A stretch of 31,595 nucleotides of DNA, from positions 1 through 31,595 of the forward strand of contig JBNGIS010020199.1 in assembly GCA_049999725.1 (NCBI GenBank), read 5' to 3'. Below are positions 1-10,927 of this stretch, in pieces. A program made the translations under genes and the position numbers. The stretch comes from Haplomitrium mnioides (lineage: Eukaryota > Marchantiophyta > Haplomitriopsida > Calobryales). A model generated the notes under the pieces. That model was not told the DNA's origin and did not search any database. It saw only the letters and a program-made list of their open reading frames with translations. The first letter of the stretch is position 1. The number at the start of each line of letters is the position of its first letter.

Positions 1-700
1 TTGCAACCTGGCAGAAATTCTGCAGATTTCTACCTCAAACCTGCCTCGATTCTTTTGGGAGGTGTTTTATCCACAAGTGATGTTGTTCACTTCTTCGAGT
101 TGCTGGAAACCCTAATTTTCAGCAGCCTTCCTTCTGCTGTTTTGATTCTACATCCAACAATTTTTCTGCAGCTAACACCAACAATAGCTTCTTCAAGCGA
201 TTTCTTCTTCGCTTCTAATTTCTTGTTGTGCCAACTCTTCGACACTATGCCACAACACACGATGGAGCTCTATTTTCTTTTTCCTCTTCTCAAATTCTTT
301 TGCTCCGCAGTGTTAGGCCCGCTCTTGAACTTGCTTTGATACCATATCAATAATTCACACTGCGCATAAAAAACAGGAACTCATAGAAGAAATGCAATAT
401 ATTTCATATGAGCACAAAATGGTGCGATTATATAAAAGGGAGGAGGGCACACACATGCGACTCCAATCTGCCCCAAGTATAATACTAACCCAAACTAAAC
501 TAAGCAGTGAGTGAGCTGGAAGCCTATCATAGCTCTATAATTTAATAACTTTATCTACTCTTGGCTTATGAGCATCTCAAGCTTTTGAGCCACTTTATCA
601 ACTCTAATTCACCCACTTTTACAAGTGGTTGGGACACTTACATACTTTTAACTCACCTACCATGTCAATAAAGATGATGCTATAACATGAAAGTTACGTA
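1..700 (-). mobile_element. Partial copia-type LTR retrotransposon end (leader plus LTR)
   Basis: On the minus strand, positions 344-333 read TGGTATCAAAGC, one mismatch from the initiator tRNA-Met primer binding site TGGTATCAGAGC used by many plant copia elements. The preceding minus-strand context (ATTATTGATA) is also typical of the LTR/primer-site junction. Positions 1-332 would then be the untranslated leader or start of gag, and the LTR would extend rightwards from about 350. A TATA-like stretch lies at 430-440, about 80 bp inside the LTR. The outer LTR boundary cannot be placed because the partner LTR is outside the window, so the right end given is approximate. No gag or pol protein is recognisable here. 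Confidence 0.5.
333..344 (-). other. tRNA-Met-type primer binding site
   Basis: Minus-strand TGGTATCAAAGC differs from the canonical plant LTR-element primer site at one position. It anchors the element call at the left edge of the window. Confidence 0.55.
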
Positions 701-1187
701 CTATAGTATACCAAGAACATATAATAGATTATTTACTTCTAAAATAAACTTTCAATTTGAGTATTACCCTCTAGTGTTGTTGAGTGAAAGATTTGCCTTC
801 ACTTAACTATGCCAAACTTACAATAACTTGAGTTTAGTAACTATTTTGGGATATTTTCGTTGGGATCTTACTTGGTTGAGATGTTGGAGGCAAAGATTGT
901 CCTATCATTGTTTTAAGTGTGAAGAGAAGTTGAAGGCAAAGATTGTCTTGAACTAGTTTTAAGTATGAAGAGGAACAATAGCCACCTCACTATGTTTCTT
1001 TGCATTACTCTCATCATAATAGAGTCAATAAGCATGATAATAAGTGATTTAGCTGTATTTACTTCACCTAGTAGACTTTATGTTGCATTTTCTACCTTGC
1101 AAAGTAATGATTGAATTAGTCACTAGCTAAACAAAGACTTCAAACTTGGTTTCTCATCTCCAAAAGATTTTAGTAAGGCATTTTGGC

Positions 1188-1438
1188 ATCTCTCTAACTC
1201 GTATTTCAGAAAATGGGACACCCTTCAATGTGGAGAAGGGTGAGCCAAAGCACACTCCATATTGGCCAGTTTCAGCTTCTCTCCAACTGGTATTGCAGAA
1301 AGTGGGACACCCTGCAATGTGGAGAAGGGTGAACCAAAGCACACTCCAAATTGGCCAGTTTCAGCTTCTCTCTAACTGGTATTGCAGAAAATGGGACATC
1401 CTGCAATGTTGAGAAGGGTGAACCAAAGCACACTCCAT
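1188..1438. repeat. 89-bp tandem repeat, about 2.8 copies
   Basis: Units begin at 1201, 1290 and 1379, an exact 89-bp spacing, and the third is truncated at 1438. The copies differ by only a few substitutions, so the array looks young. Each unit carries CTAAC or CCAAC followed by a T-rich stretch ending in TTTCAG or TTGCAG, which resembles a plant branch point and 3' splice site. Because 89 is not a multiple of three, reading frames rotate between units, so a simple repeated protein domain is unlikely. Confidence 0.9.
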
Positions 1439-1480
1439 GGGAAGGCAAAGTTAATCTGGTTTTGGATAGTAATAGCAACC

Positions 1481-1492
1481 CACCACGTGGTG
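1481..1492. promoter_or_regulatory. Palindromic G-box-like site
   Basis: CACCACGTGGTG is a perfect 12-bp palindrome with the CACGTG core bound by plant bZIP and bHLH factors. No confident gene lies next to it, so a regulatory role is only possible. Confidence 0.25.
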
Positions 1493-1841
1493 ATAGTGTG
1501 AGCTGTCTAGAGGGTGGATATATGTTCATCTGATTACAAGGGAGAAGCCATCGAAGCGAAATTCTTTGATGATTTCATTCATTCTACTATGCAACGGTCA
1601 GTGAATTCAGATGCTTGCACCGATGCAGGAAGAGAGTGCAGAAGAATAAATTTGGACATGCCAGCGCTCAGAAGATATACTACAAGAAGATTAGTTTACA
1701 ATACTTTGTGAAAAATCAGATGCTCCGAGATGAAGTTTCAAGGTATAAAAGAAGAAGCGCTGGAAGCTGATTGGTAGGCTTTCGCTTGAATCTTTTTGGG
1801 GTCCATCTTAAAAGTCGAGAGATTCAGCGCAGGTCATTAAC

Positions 1842-1958
1842 ATGGCTCGTCTTGCTTGTGGCCGCCCCTTTGCCCAACTTGTCAGATGTGCGGTTCGTGC
1901 ACCGACGGCAAAGGTCTTGAAATCTCGTTCTCAACTGCACGAAAGAAGTACGCGGTGA
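1842..1958 (+). other. 38-codon ORF resembling an organelle-targeting N-terminus
   Basis: The ATG opens a 38-residue frame, beginning MARLACGRPF, rich in Arg, Ala, Leu and Ser with a single acidic residue near the end. That is the composition of a mitochondrial or plastid presequence. It follows an AG-ended stretch (GCGCAG at 1827-1832) and ends beside GGTGAAG, a possible 5' splice site around 1955. A first coding exon is therefore conceivable. No downstream exon or product was recognised, and chance is a serious alternative for so short a frame. Confidence 0.22.
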
Positions 1959-4900
1959 AGAGAATCGGAAGCGCATGATCCTATTTATGACTGTTGCTAG
2001 AACTTTATTGCCTCACATCATTTGCTATAAAATTTCGCGGCATCTGGCAGGAAGACGAACGAACGGTACAGCTCGTATCCCTGTGAAGTAGCTAGTTGTC
2101 TTCCAGATCGCAACGGGAAACAGTGCCGACAGAAATACAATCCACCTTGGAATAGGAGTCTCATACAATCTATCATTCCTCGATTTGCAGTACTGATAAA
2201 TTTTCACGCAGCATCTGCTGTCCGGAAGTTTGGAGACACTCTTGGAAGATGACGTGCTCTTTCAAAAACAAAGAAACGTGATTTACTGATTATTTTCGAA
2301 ACAAAATGTTTGGGAATTCCAGTCCTAGTGTGCAAGAAATGGAATCGATCAGCAACGCCTCGAAGAATCCATGTACCACCATCTTCAAGAAGAAATGCAC
2401 CATCATGCATCCTGCAACACGCACATGTTCTTATATCACACTCTTTAGTGTTGTGCACCAGTTATGAGCGAAAGTAATACCTTAACGGATAAGAGTTCTT
2501 ATGTCGGGAGACAATTGTCGACTTGAAGTTCCAACGTCATCTGGGGTGATAGAGTTCTGGAAGAAAAAGTTATTGGCAGCTTCCATTTAAACAGATGCTT
2601 GGCGCTCTTCTTGCATCAGATACTTCGTGCCAGGATCCATAGCTTCTGTTTTAAAATGGGTACGTACCTACAGGAGGTCCGCTGGTATAGTCGTGGATTT
2701 TCAATTGGACAAGTCATCTTTCAAGAAGATTTGTACATTTTTGTTTCATCCAATTTATCATTTGAAAGTTTTTGGAGTCCTCGTCTGTGCCTTACGATAG
2801 ATAACAGTGCGGGAACATAGTCTGATCGAATTTACGATTGTTTGAAGGTTGACGATAGGCTGATGACGATATTCTGTCATGCAGAAGGGGTTCTGTGGAT
2901 CCGTAATTGGCGTTTGGAGTATTGATTGGCACGTGTGTGTGAATCTTGCTCCTCTGACGGATGATGAGCCCCAGCTTCATGACGTCAAAACTTCGTGGTT
3001 CTTGATTCGCCCGTTCCAGTTTGACCAGTTTACAATTATCATCAGAGGGTAATCAAAATTTATCTTATCGTATCCTAATCGACAGCTGCATTGGATATGG
3101 AAATGCTTTACATTTCCTGCTAATTCAAACCTTTTCACTGATCTCTTGATCAATACTGGTGCAGGTTTCTGCCGGCTCCTTGAGACGCATATACTCGTGA
3201 CAAGGACATTCTATATGACTTGATCCATTTTCCAACATGATGGACCCTGTACTTCTTTGGTGGTGGTGGGTGAAACTCACCGAGCTAAATAACGAATCGT
3301 AGTCAGTAACAGCTACAAAGGGCCGGAGTGGTTCATGGGTTTTCTCGCACGACTGACTTGGTTATGTACATCTTGTTTGGCTGGAATAACAGATCGGGCG
3401 GATTAGAGGGCTCAAGCTTGATCTATATCACTGGAGTGGTGGAATTTCTGGGGTATTTACCCATTTAATCTATTGGAGATGGCGGGAGGTATTATGCTGT
3501 TTCTCAAGGGTATCCTGTTCAAGAGAGAATCAGTTGGTTTCAAAACTAAATTCGTCTTTTGGAAGTCTAATTGTTCTCCGTGATTGGCTCTACCTTAGTT
3601 TGTAAGTATGGAGTTCTCTCAATACTTATAGAGAAATATCTACTTGTTCTCCGTGAGGATTGTTGTCAAAGTTGGCATTTATAACATAGGCGAACCCTCC
3701 TGAAACTTCAAATCCCATAGAGATTGAATTTCTACATTCTGCTAACCTCATGTTTGTTGGAAAGTAAAACTCGACTAGTCTTTTCGGACAGAGGCTTCCG
3801 TTGTCTCTTTCCACTTGGGTAGAGTTAGTGTTTCCATTATCATTCTGTTGAACTTCCAGCTACAAAGCTTAGCTTCAAGGTTTAGTGTGAGGAGGTGGAT
3901 CTATGCAGTCCACTTTTGCATAGGATGGCAGAAAACACCCTGGAGAGGATAATAGTTTGTCTAATCAGGCATTTGTTGGAGGCCACTTACAAATTCTGTG
4001 ATCAGCACAGGCAGAGCGGAAAATTGTGAAGAAATGTTCACTTTCTCGGGGCAATCTAGGACTAATGATATAGAACAAATGAGTGCTGTACGCCTTGCAT
4101 TTCAAAGTTGATGCAGTTGATCTTAAAACTTTCATTGGAGTCATTGGGGTACTTGTTTTTGGCTGCTACTATCTGATTTGCCAAAAGGGATCTCGTAGAG
4201 CAGTCAATGTCATTATTCTTCTTGACATAGCCTTTGTTTGACAAACTCATTATCTACTTTAACCTCATCCTGCTGGTTCCAGCAGCTTTATTTGTAACTA
4301 TCTCCACTTCCGTCAACAGCAGCTCGTGGAAGATATCAACGCCTGATTAAGTGTTTGGTATACTATGACAAGAAACTTCTTAAGTTTATGCTTGGGCTAA
4401 GCTGCCTTCTAAATGTGGTGATGGATAAAGATGACAAGCTCAACAGTTAACTGACAATGGGCAAGGGTGGAAATTTTTAAAAAGTGGTACAAAGGCACTA
4501 TACTTGGATTGTAAAAACCTTCCATTTAACAATGTAGCAAACAAACAAGGTTGAATGGCATTGTGCATGATGAGTTATCTGAAGACATTCCTTACCTGCC
4601 ATACCATTGAGATTTCCTCAAGCACCTACTTTGTGTTTCCCCATACCCAGAAGCAGGTCAAGTCCGGTCTTTGGAGATGCACACTATAGTGCATTTCTTG
4701 ATGGGATCCCTGTGATAAGTGCCCCCTTTTTTATTTGTGCAGGGATTATTGGTAGTTGGTCCTAACTCATGGGCTGCCAGAAGTCATTATCATCCCAAGC
4801 AAGCTTACCATATTCTGTTTTTGTGTGGTGGTGCTTCAGCTTGCGCTGCAAGAGAAGTGTAGAAAGTATGTGAAAGTTCCAGGTAACGAGTTTGGAACTT

Positions 4901-5079
4901 GTTTTGCTCTGGACAGGGAAATTGAATTTGGTATCACCCCAGCTGAACATTCAAAGGGAGGTCTTGAAGTGGTTATAGTGTAGTATTTTTAGCTGTATTC
5001 TACTACAGAGATTTTCTCTAGAGAAGGACCGAGAGACTTTCAAGCTTTTAAATTATTTCTTTCAAAGCTCTTCTTTAAG

Positions 5080-5133
5080 AAACTCGCTGGAGAAATTTAT
5101 GTATATCAAAACTCGCTGGAGAAATTTATGTAT
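5080..5133. repeat. 25-bp direct repeat pair
   Basis: An identical 25-bp sequence starting AAACTCGCTGG occurs at 5080-5104 and 5109-5133, separated by 4 bp. It looks like a local slippage duplication. Confidence 0.85.
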
Positions 5134-5429
5134 TCTATTACCTCTCGTGAAATAAGAACTAGCCTCCTCCCCTTTTCTCGTACTAGTCGTCCAGTGACAA
5201 TTTGCAAGTGGCTGGAAGGCAGTGTGCATAGCAAGCATTGAACACCTCACTATCTGACATTTCCATTCTAAACTTGATCTCCAAAGTTAGAGATTCGACG
5301 ATATTTTTCAGACTTGCATGGTTTTTAATTTCGACGGCATATTATTAAGCAAGTGGGCTATGAAAGTAGATGCACCAGCCAGGCTTCAGATTGCATGGTG
5401 CCTTTCATATCGACTGGACTGTTCTTAAA

Positions 5430-7040
5430 GCTTGTGGGCTTTCTAGAGCTAGCCTCGTTAGAAAATATGGACAGCTGCAATAGATATCAATCTGGCAAGC
5501 CTTGGAAGAGGGATTTCTAGAGCCAGTCTTAGGTAATATGTGGATGGACAACTACATTGTTTCTACTAGATAGCACGTGGAAAGTGAATGGAGGCACTGC
5601 GTCGGACAGAGACGCTTCTACTATTTAGCGCTTTGATAGTCGGTGAAGGCAATGACGTTAGAGGGGTTAAGAGCCGGTTGGACTGGCTAGTGAGTGGATG
5701 CAGGACAGGGAGATATTTGTGTAGAAAAAGCCTTATTTATAGGGAATGACGGGAAGGAGGGCTTTAATGGATATAAATGATCAGCCGGTTTTCATAATCG
5801 TGGATGGCTGCCTCCATTCCATTGTACAAGGAGATGTTTATGGCACAGCTATGTTGGCTGCAATTCATTTGGAGGGTTTGACTTTATAGTGAATCAAGGG
5901 CTCTATTGGATTAAAAGATAGATCTAGAGAAAGCCTTCTCTCTTCTCAATGATTGTGCACTGATGTTTGTATACAATCCATGGTTATAGAGAGGTTTCTA
6001 TAGCCAGTTTTGATAGAGCAATCAATGGATATAGAGTAGTAGTTTGTAGGACCAGCTTTAGTAGAGAAATAAAGATGTTTGATAAAGAAAAATGGATATA
6101 GAAGTCTTACTAGAGGAAAAAATTGATAGATAGTGAAAAGAAATAGACATGAGTGATTTACAGCCAGTTTTAGTAAGTATGATAGAGCAATACCATTATG
6201 ATTCTAAAACCATTATTGATAGAGACACTAATAGATATAGAAAGGTTTCTATGACCATCTTTATCATAAATGAATTGAAATAAACAAGCTTCTAGAGCTA
6301 ACTTTCAAATAGCAATGAATGGTTTTAATTAGAGGAATTTCCAAAGCCAATTTGATAGTGATATAGGATAAGACTAGCTTTTGATGCTTTTGATAGTATA
6401 AAGATGGATCTAACTTTATATGAGTTTAATGGCTACAAAGAGGTTATAAAGAATAGATATAGGTTAGTATAATTATAGATAAATCACCCAAACTAGTGAA
6501 ACAGAAAAGAATCTTAATTAATTAATGTATTAAATTCCAACAATAGTGAGGAGTAAGAAGATCCATTCGACCAAACACAATGATAGAATTGATTAAATAG
6601 AGTATTGAGATATTCTTCCTTATCAACAAGATAGAACTATAATATAAACTTAAGTTTGTTTCAACCATAGAAACAATATTAGCTTCTTTATCATTTATTA
6701 AATTATAATGATTAAAAATAGATAGCAAATTGTAATTTAAATGAATTTTATAAAATTACATATTTAAGTTGTTCAACTAAATTAAATGAAAATCTTTTAG
6801 TAGTAAAATAAATGGCAAATTGTAATTTAAATAAAAACCTTCTAGAGTCAAAATAGATAACAAATTGCAAACAAAATTAATCGTCTCTTCTAACAACCCA
6901 ACTTTGGTATGAGTAATAAACATCAAATTTTAGCACTATAACTCTATAACATTAGTTNNNNNNNNNNATTCAACAAATAAACTCTAACATAGTAACGAGT
7001 AATAAACATCAAATCTTAACACTTTAATTGCACCAACTTT
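5430..7040. repeat. Degenerate AT-rich tandem array
   Basis: Variants of a motif like TTTCTAGAGCCAGTTTTGAT recur near 5440, 5513, 5995, 6045, 6160, 6244, 6290, 6338 and 6840. They are often followed by GATAG/AGCAAT and GGATATAGA. A second recurring block, CAAATTGTAATTTAAAT, appears at about 6725 and 6815, with a diverged copy at about 6860. Spacing is irregular (about 45-120 bp) and copies are strongly diverged, as in an old satellite or internally repetitive transposon. AT content rises steeply to the right. A 10-N gap interrupts it at 6958-6967. Confidence 0.55.
6958..6967. other. 10-N assembly gap
   Basis: Ten N characters. Similar sequence containing GTAATAAACATCAAAT occurs on both sides (about 6912 and 6999), so the gap probably sits in a collapsed repeat and its true size is unknown. 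Confidence 0.95.
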
Positions 7041-8066
7041 AGTAGTCAAGATTAATTATAACCGATTATTATTTATATTGTAAGAGTTAATTGTTAAAGC
7101 CTAGTATAACTAGTACTTTCTAAGTTTGTTATTTTTGTTAATCTATAAGCCATTACTATTTCTATTTTTAATGGAGAAAATATTAAATACAAATATTCAT
7201 CTTGAATGAAAGTTATATAAAAGTAATGATAGGATATTGTTTATTTTACAAATTAACATAATTTTATACTCTTAAGTAATACAAATACTAGTTTAATATT
7301 AAAAATAACATCAATTTAATTTAGTAAAATTATATAGTATTACAGTTTGTTATATAGACCTTAAACAATGACAAAACTCAATAGTTTAGATAGTATTATT
7401 AACTAGGCTAAATCAATATAATCTCTTATATTCTGTTTTTTTTCCCTCAATATAGTTGTAAAACATAAGGCTAATTTTAATTCAAAGTATATATTGAAAA
7501 TTTTACACAATAACTACTAGATTTAAAAGGTTTTAGAGAACTAAAATTAATTTACTTTATTTTATTATTTACTCTATATTTTCTAAAAGAAAAATGAATT
7601 AACAAAACAATATTACACTTAACAAAGTAAATAGATCTTTAAAGTACAAAACACATTCACCAATAAGTAACTCAATATTAGATAGCTTAAATACATAGAT
7701 ATTATAAAGTCATATTATAGTAAGGTAACAAATTTAAAGCTTATTATATTAGTTAAGAAAAGTTTGTTTCAATTAGTTAATCTAAATAAATTTATTTTAT
7801 CATTAGTTATATACTAAAACTTTTCTATTCCCGCAACTATCTTAATAAAATATAGTAATAACCTATCCTTATTATAGATTAATATGGAGGTTAAATTTAG
7901 AGTTTCTTAATGATATGGTTCTAACTTAAGAAGTTTAGTTAAATTGAAATGTTCTTTGTTAGCTTAGTTGAAAATTACTAGTATATTAGAGTTAGCCCTT
8001 TGTATATTAAGCGTTAGTTAACATAGTACTGAAGTGGTCCTTTTTTGTCTGATATTTTCTTTTTAG
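7041..8066. other. AT-rich stretch without recognisable genes
   Basis: About 1 kb of very AT-rich sequence with no ORF above 60 codons and no recognised repeat boundary. It may be the remainder of an old transposable element or a long intron. It ends abruptly at TTTTCTTTTTAG (8055-8066), after which base composition becomes balanced. Confidence 0.5.
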
Positions 8067-8201
8067 GATGCTACCACTGAACGAAGAAGAAAGAGGAGTC
8101 TCGTCGAAGTGATCCAAGAACCAAAGAGTTCTCTAGCAGATGGTAGACAGGGACATGACATGATTGTGATTTACAACATGCTGTCATGCAATGCCATGTG
8201 A
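8067..8201 (+). other. Orphan terminal-exon-like ORF (44 codons)
   Basis: A strong T-rich 3' splice-site-like sequence ends in AG at 8066. The frame that starts immediately after it stays open for 44 codons (DATTERRRKRSL at its start) and stops with TGA at 8199-8201. The peptide is basic at first and shows no known domain. It could be the last exon of a gene whose upstream exons lie beyond the AT-rich block, but no such exon was identified. The frame has no ATG at its start, and the signal could be chance. Confidence 0.25.
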
Positions 8202-8310
8202 ATTCTAAGGAATGTCATCGAGTCTCAGACTGTCTCTGACTGTCTGAAACTTACCACCTGTAGTACTGTACTTCACTGACCCAGTGTTATTTGCTAGCTA
8301 CCTCCTGTTG

Positions 8311-8328
8311 CTGCTGCTGCTGCTGCTG
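8311..8328. repeat. (CTG)6 microsatellite
   Basis: Six CTG units flanked on both sides by the sequence CTGCTAGCTA or TTGCTAGCTA. It lies outside any recognised coding frame. Confidence 0.85.
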
Positions 8329-8329
8329 T

Positions 8330-9600
8330 TCTGCTAGCTATGTATGCACTGGTACGCTACAATATCTCATCTGCTACGGCAGCAGTGGGTTGAAATTGAC
8401 ACAAAATGTGACAGGCAGGCACATGATACAAGTGGGAAAGGGTACTACAAATTTTACATGTCCGCGCTAAGGTACAGCAGACCAGCAAGGAAGAGCTTAG
8501 AATTGTGAAAATTTTAAATCATTTTTCTTTACTGCTGGGTAAAGTGCAGGTAGCCTGTAGGGAAGAAAATAGGAGCAGCAGTGATAATTATTGAAAAAAA
8601 ATAGTAAATTAATAGTAACCATATAGATAAGGAAAAGTAGCATGATTAATTTTTGAGGCTTCAGAATTCTGTACTCCCTTTCACAGACCAATTCTATCTT
8701 GCCATTATATTGAACCTGTTATACTTCAGTCAATGACATGTGTAGATTTTGACCTATGCATCAATGGTACTTTGCCTAGCAAGTAGTTTATATATTAATG
8801 CTGGCTGCCACCTTTTTACTAAGCATCATGGCATAAAAATGCCAATCAGGATCGATACATTGCACAAATTGCTTTAAATGCCTACTTTTGTATTCAGCAA
8901 GGCAGTGTGTGTAGGTGGCCAGTAACCTAAACAGTACTAAGTCTACTGTTGCTGTCGAATTTGAGGCTATGGGTTTACTTTTGCCTTCAGATGAATCACA
9001 GGCTTGGTCCGGATCATACACTAAACTAGTTCAGATTTCGAAGAAAAAGGGAAGAATGTGTGAGAATCAAGCACCTGGCAGATTCAGTCGAGTTTGTAAT
9101 ACTGAAAGGGAGCTAACCTGCACCTTCCAAAAAGTTTCGATTGTTAAGCTAAAGACCAGCAGTTGCAGCTGTAGGGTTTGGAGTTTGAGCTGCTGCTTTA
9201 CTAGCTCTTTCACTAGGAGTCGGTCTGGTAGAATACAAGAACGGGCACCCCGAAGCGAAATTTTGATGTGAAGATTTATAACGCTGATGTCAAAGCTGTA
9301 CGAACGACATGTGGGCTTAGCCTGCGGTAATCAATCGGTTTTGCGTTGCAAATCCCCAAGGCATGAAGCATGGAGAGGACCACCAGAAGAGCACATGAGA
9401 AAAGAAAGGGCAGACTGCAGCCGCTGCGACCACCACCACAATAAGTAGCCCGCAGACAAGTAAGTTCCGTCTGAGACAAGAAAACTAGCCTGGGATTTGT
9501 GGTGTGTGATGATGTAAGAGGTGAGCGAGTACAGGTATCAGCCGTTTTTGGCTCGCCCCAGTAAGTAGAGTACAGTACAGTACTGTAGTTAGAATCTTGC
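8330..9600. other. Intergenic sequence upstream of the HLS1-like gene
   Basis: No supported gene. The open frames at 8915-9271 (plus) and 9276-9602 (minus) resemble no known protein and show no obvious signals. This is probably the distal promoter and spacer. Confidence 0.5.
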
Positions 9601-9774
9601 ACACGCTTGCTTTCCCTGTCTCGTCTACAATGCGTAACGAACTCATTTCAGTACGATGCCCATCGATCTTTCCATCATACTGTACACTCGCATACAGTAC
9701 TCTGTAGCTTCTTCATACAGTACACTAGTAGCAGCACATCCCTCACAAATGAGTCCCACAATCATTTGTTCCTT

Positions 9775-9840
9775 CCAAATATCGATCTCCTCTTCTCTCC
9801 CTCCCTGACTCGCTCTCTCCCTTCCTTCCTTTCCTGTTTG
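9775..9840 (+). promoter_or_regulatory. CT-rich tract in the promoter or leader
   Basis: A run of TCTCTCC/CCTTCC-type pyrimidine blocks on the plus strand, of the kind common near plant transcription starts (Y-patch or leader). The exact start of transcription cannot be read from sequence alone. Confidence 0.35.
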
Positions 9841-9851
9841 TTCATACCCGC

Positions 9852-10100
9852 ATGACGGCTGTAGTTTATAGTAATATTGGGTTGGTTTTATGGTTCGGGT
9901 TAGGCTCGGTGCTTCCGAGCCGCCGCATCCCTGCTAGTTCGAAAGTACCGGTAGCTGACGTGGGATCGTATATTCCCGACATAATGAAGCCCTTGCCCCC
10001 GTGGCACGTCCACGTGGTGGTCAACGTTCCCAAAACCCCTTCCTTCGTTCCGTGGAAAGGGAGGGAAACAAAACTGAAAGCTTTCGCATCGCTAGCGTAG
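9852..10100 (+). other. Possible upstream ORF, 82 codons
   Basis: An ATG-initiated frame (starts MTAVVYSNIG) ends 142 bp before the HLS1-like start codon. If transcription starts upstream of 9852, it would be an upstream ORF able to reduce translation of the main frame. If transcription starts later, for example downstream of the CATAAAAC element near 10160, it is only promoter DNA. The peptide has no recognised domain. Confidence 0.2.
10010..10024. promoter_or_regulatory. G-box with adjacent W-box core
   Basis: CCACGTGG at 10010-10017 is a perfect G-box (bZIP/bHLH/PIF target). GGTCAA at 10019-10024 is a reverse-strand W-box core (WRKY target). They lie about 220 bp before the HLS1-like ATG, a plausible position for light or stress control. 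Actual use is inferred. Confidence 0.35.
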
Positions 10101-10204
10101 TGTAGGCTACTGCTGCAACAAGAGCAACACAGCAGCAGTAGCTCTACTCTACTTTCTCCCATAAAACCCCCCTCCAACATCTTCCAAATAGAAACCACAC
10201 AAGA

Positions 10205-10238
10205 AGGGAGAGAGAGTGAGAGAGAGGGAGAGAGAGGA
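10205..10238 (+). repeat. GA-rich leader tract
   Basis: An almost pure GA run ends 5 bp before the HLS1-like ATG, so it probably lies in the 5' untranslated leader. GA/CT tracts near plant start codons are often bound by GAGA-binding BPC proteins; binding here is untested. Confidence 0.6.
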
Positions 10239-10242
10239 TTTG

Positions 10243-10887
10243 ATGGGGAGTGTACAGCCCATGAGCCGGGAAAGAAGCGAGGAGGTGCTGATCAGAGCAT
10301 TCTGCAAGGAGAGGGACCTGGAGAAGGTTGTGGCTTTGGAGCTTTCATGTGAGGCTGCGGGGCATGATGGGTCCTCCGATTCACAGCTTTTCACGGACGT
10401 ACTGGGTGATCCACTCTGCCGGGTTCGAAATTATCACACGTATCACATGCTGGTGAGGATGTGCACTGGGTGGCTTTTGCTATATATCGATCATCAGATT
10501 TTGATTCTTCCAGGCAAAAGTCATGCACCTAACTAGGTGGCATGGGTAGCTTAGCTATCTGGGAATGTTTGCTGGGTTGCTGAATTCCTTTTTCGGTTCT
10601 CCTCTGTCTTTTCTTGGCTCATGTTGCTGTTATTGGATTCTTGTGGACACTAGCCCAGCGATTGAATGCGTAGAGGATTACAGTTGCTTCTTAATTTCGT
10701 ATCATCATGTGCAATGCCTCATAGATACCATGAGTAGCCCATCTTGGAGTCCCTTTCTAATTTTTCTATAAGCGCGCTGTTGCTGATACGTGCATCTACA
10801 TTCACGGTTCCAAAATTGTCGAGCTTTGATAGTGCTTCCTGATTCTTTCAATGGGAACTACAATGGTGTGGTGCTGTGGGGACACAG

Positions 10888-10927
<40 letters not shown>

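Larger units (their letters stand above)
1443..5430. other. Unassigned region with short ORFs only
   Basis: About 4 kb without a recognisable gene. No ORF here exceeds 84 codons, and none matches a family I know. Several spots look exon-like, such as AG-ended T-rich stretches before short open frames near 3175 and 4840, but I could not chain them into a product. It may hold decayed genes, long introns or ordinary intergenic DNA. A perfect 12-bp palindrome containing the G-box core CACGTG lies just inside its left end at 1481-1492. Confidence 0.5.

Noticed and set aside
1-339. Plus-strand 112-codon open frame at the left edge
   Set aside because: It starts with TTG, has no known domain and lies antisense to the copia leader defined by the minus-strand primer site.
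9276-9602. Minus-strand 108-codon frame with a hydrophobic stretch
   Set aside because: It has a possible membrane segment but no conserved motif, and it lies in the promoter side of the HLS1-like gene; not enough support.
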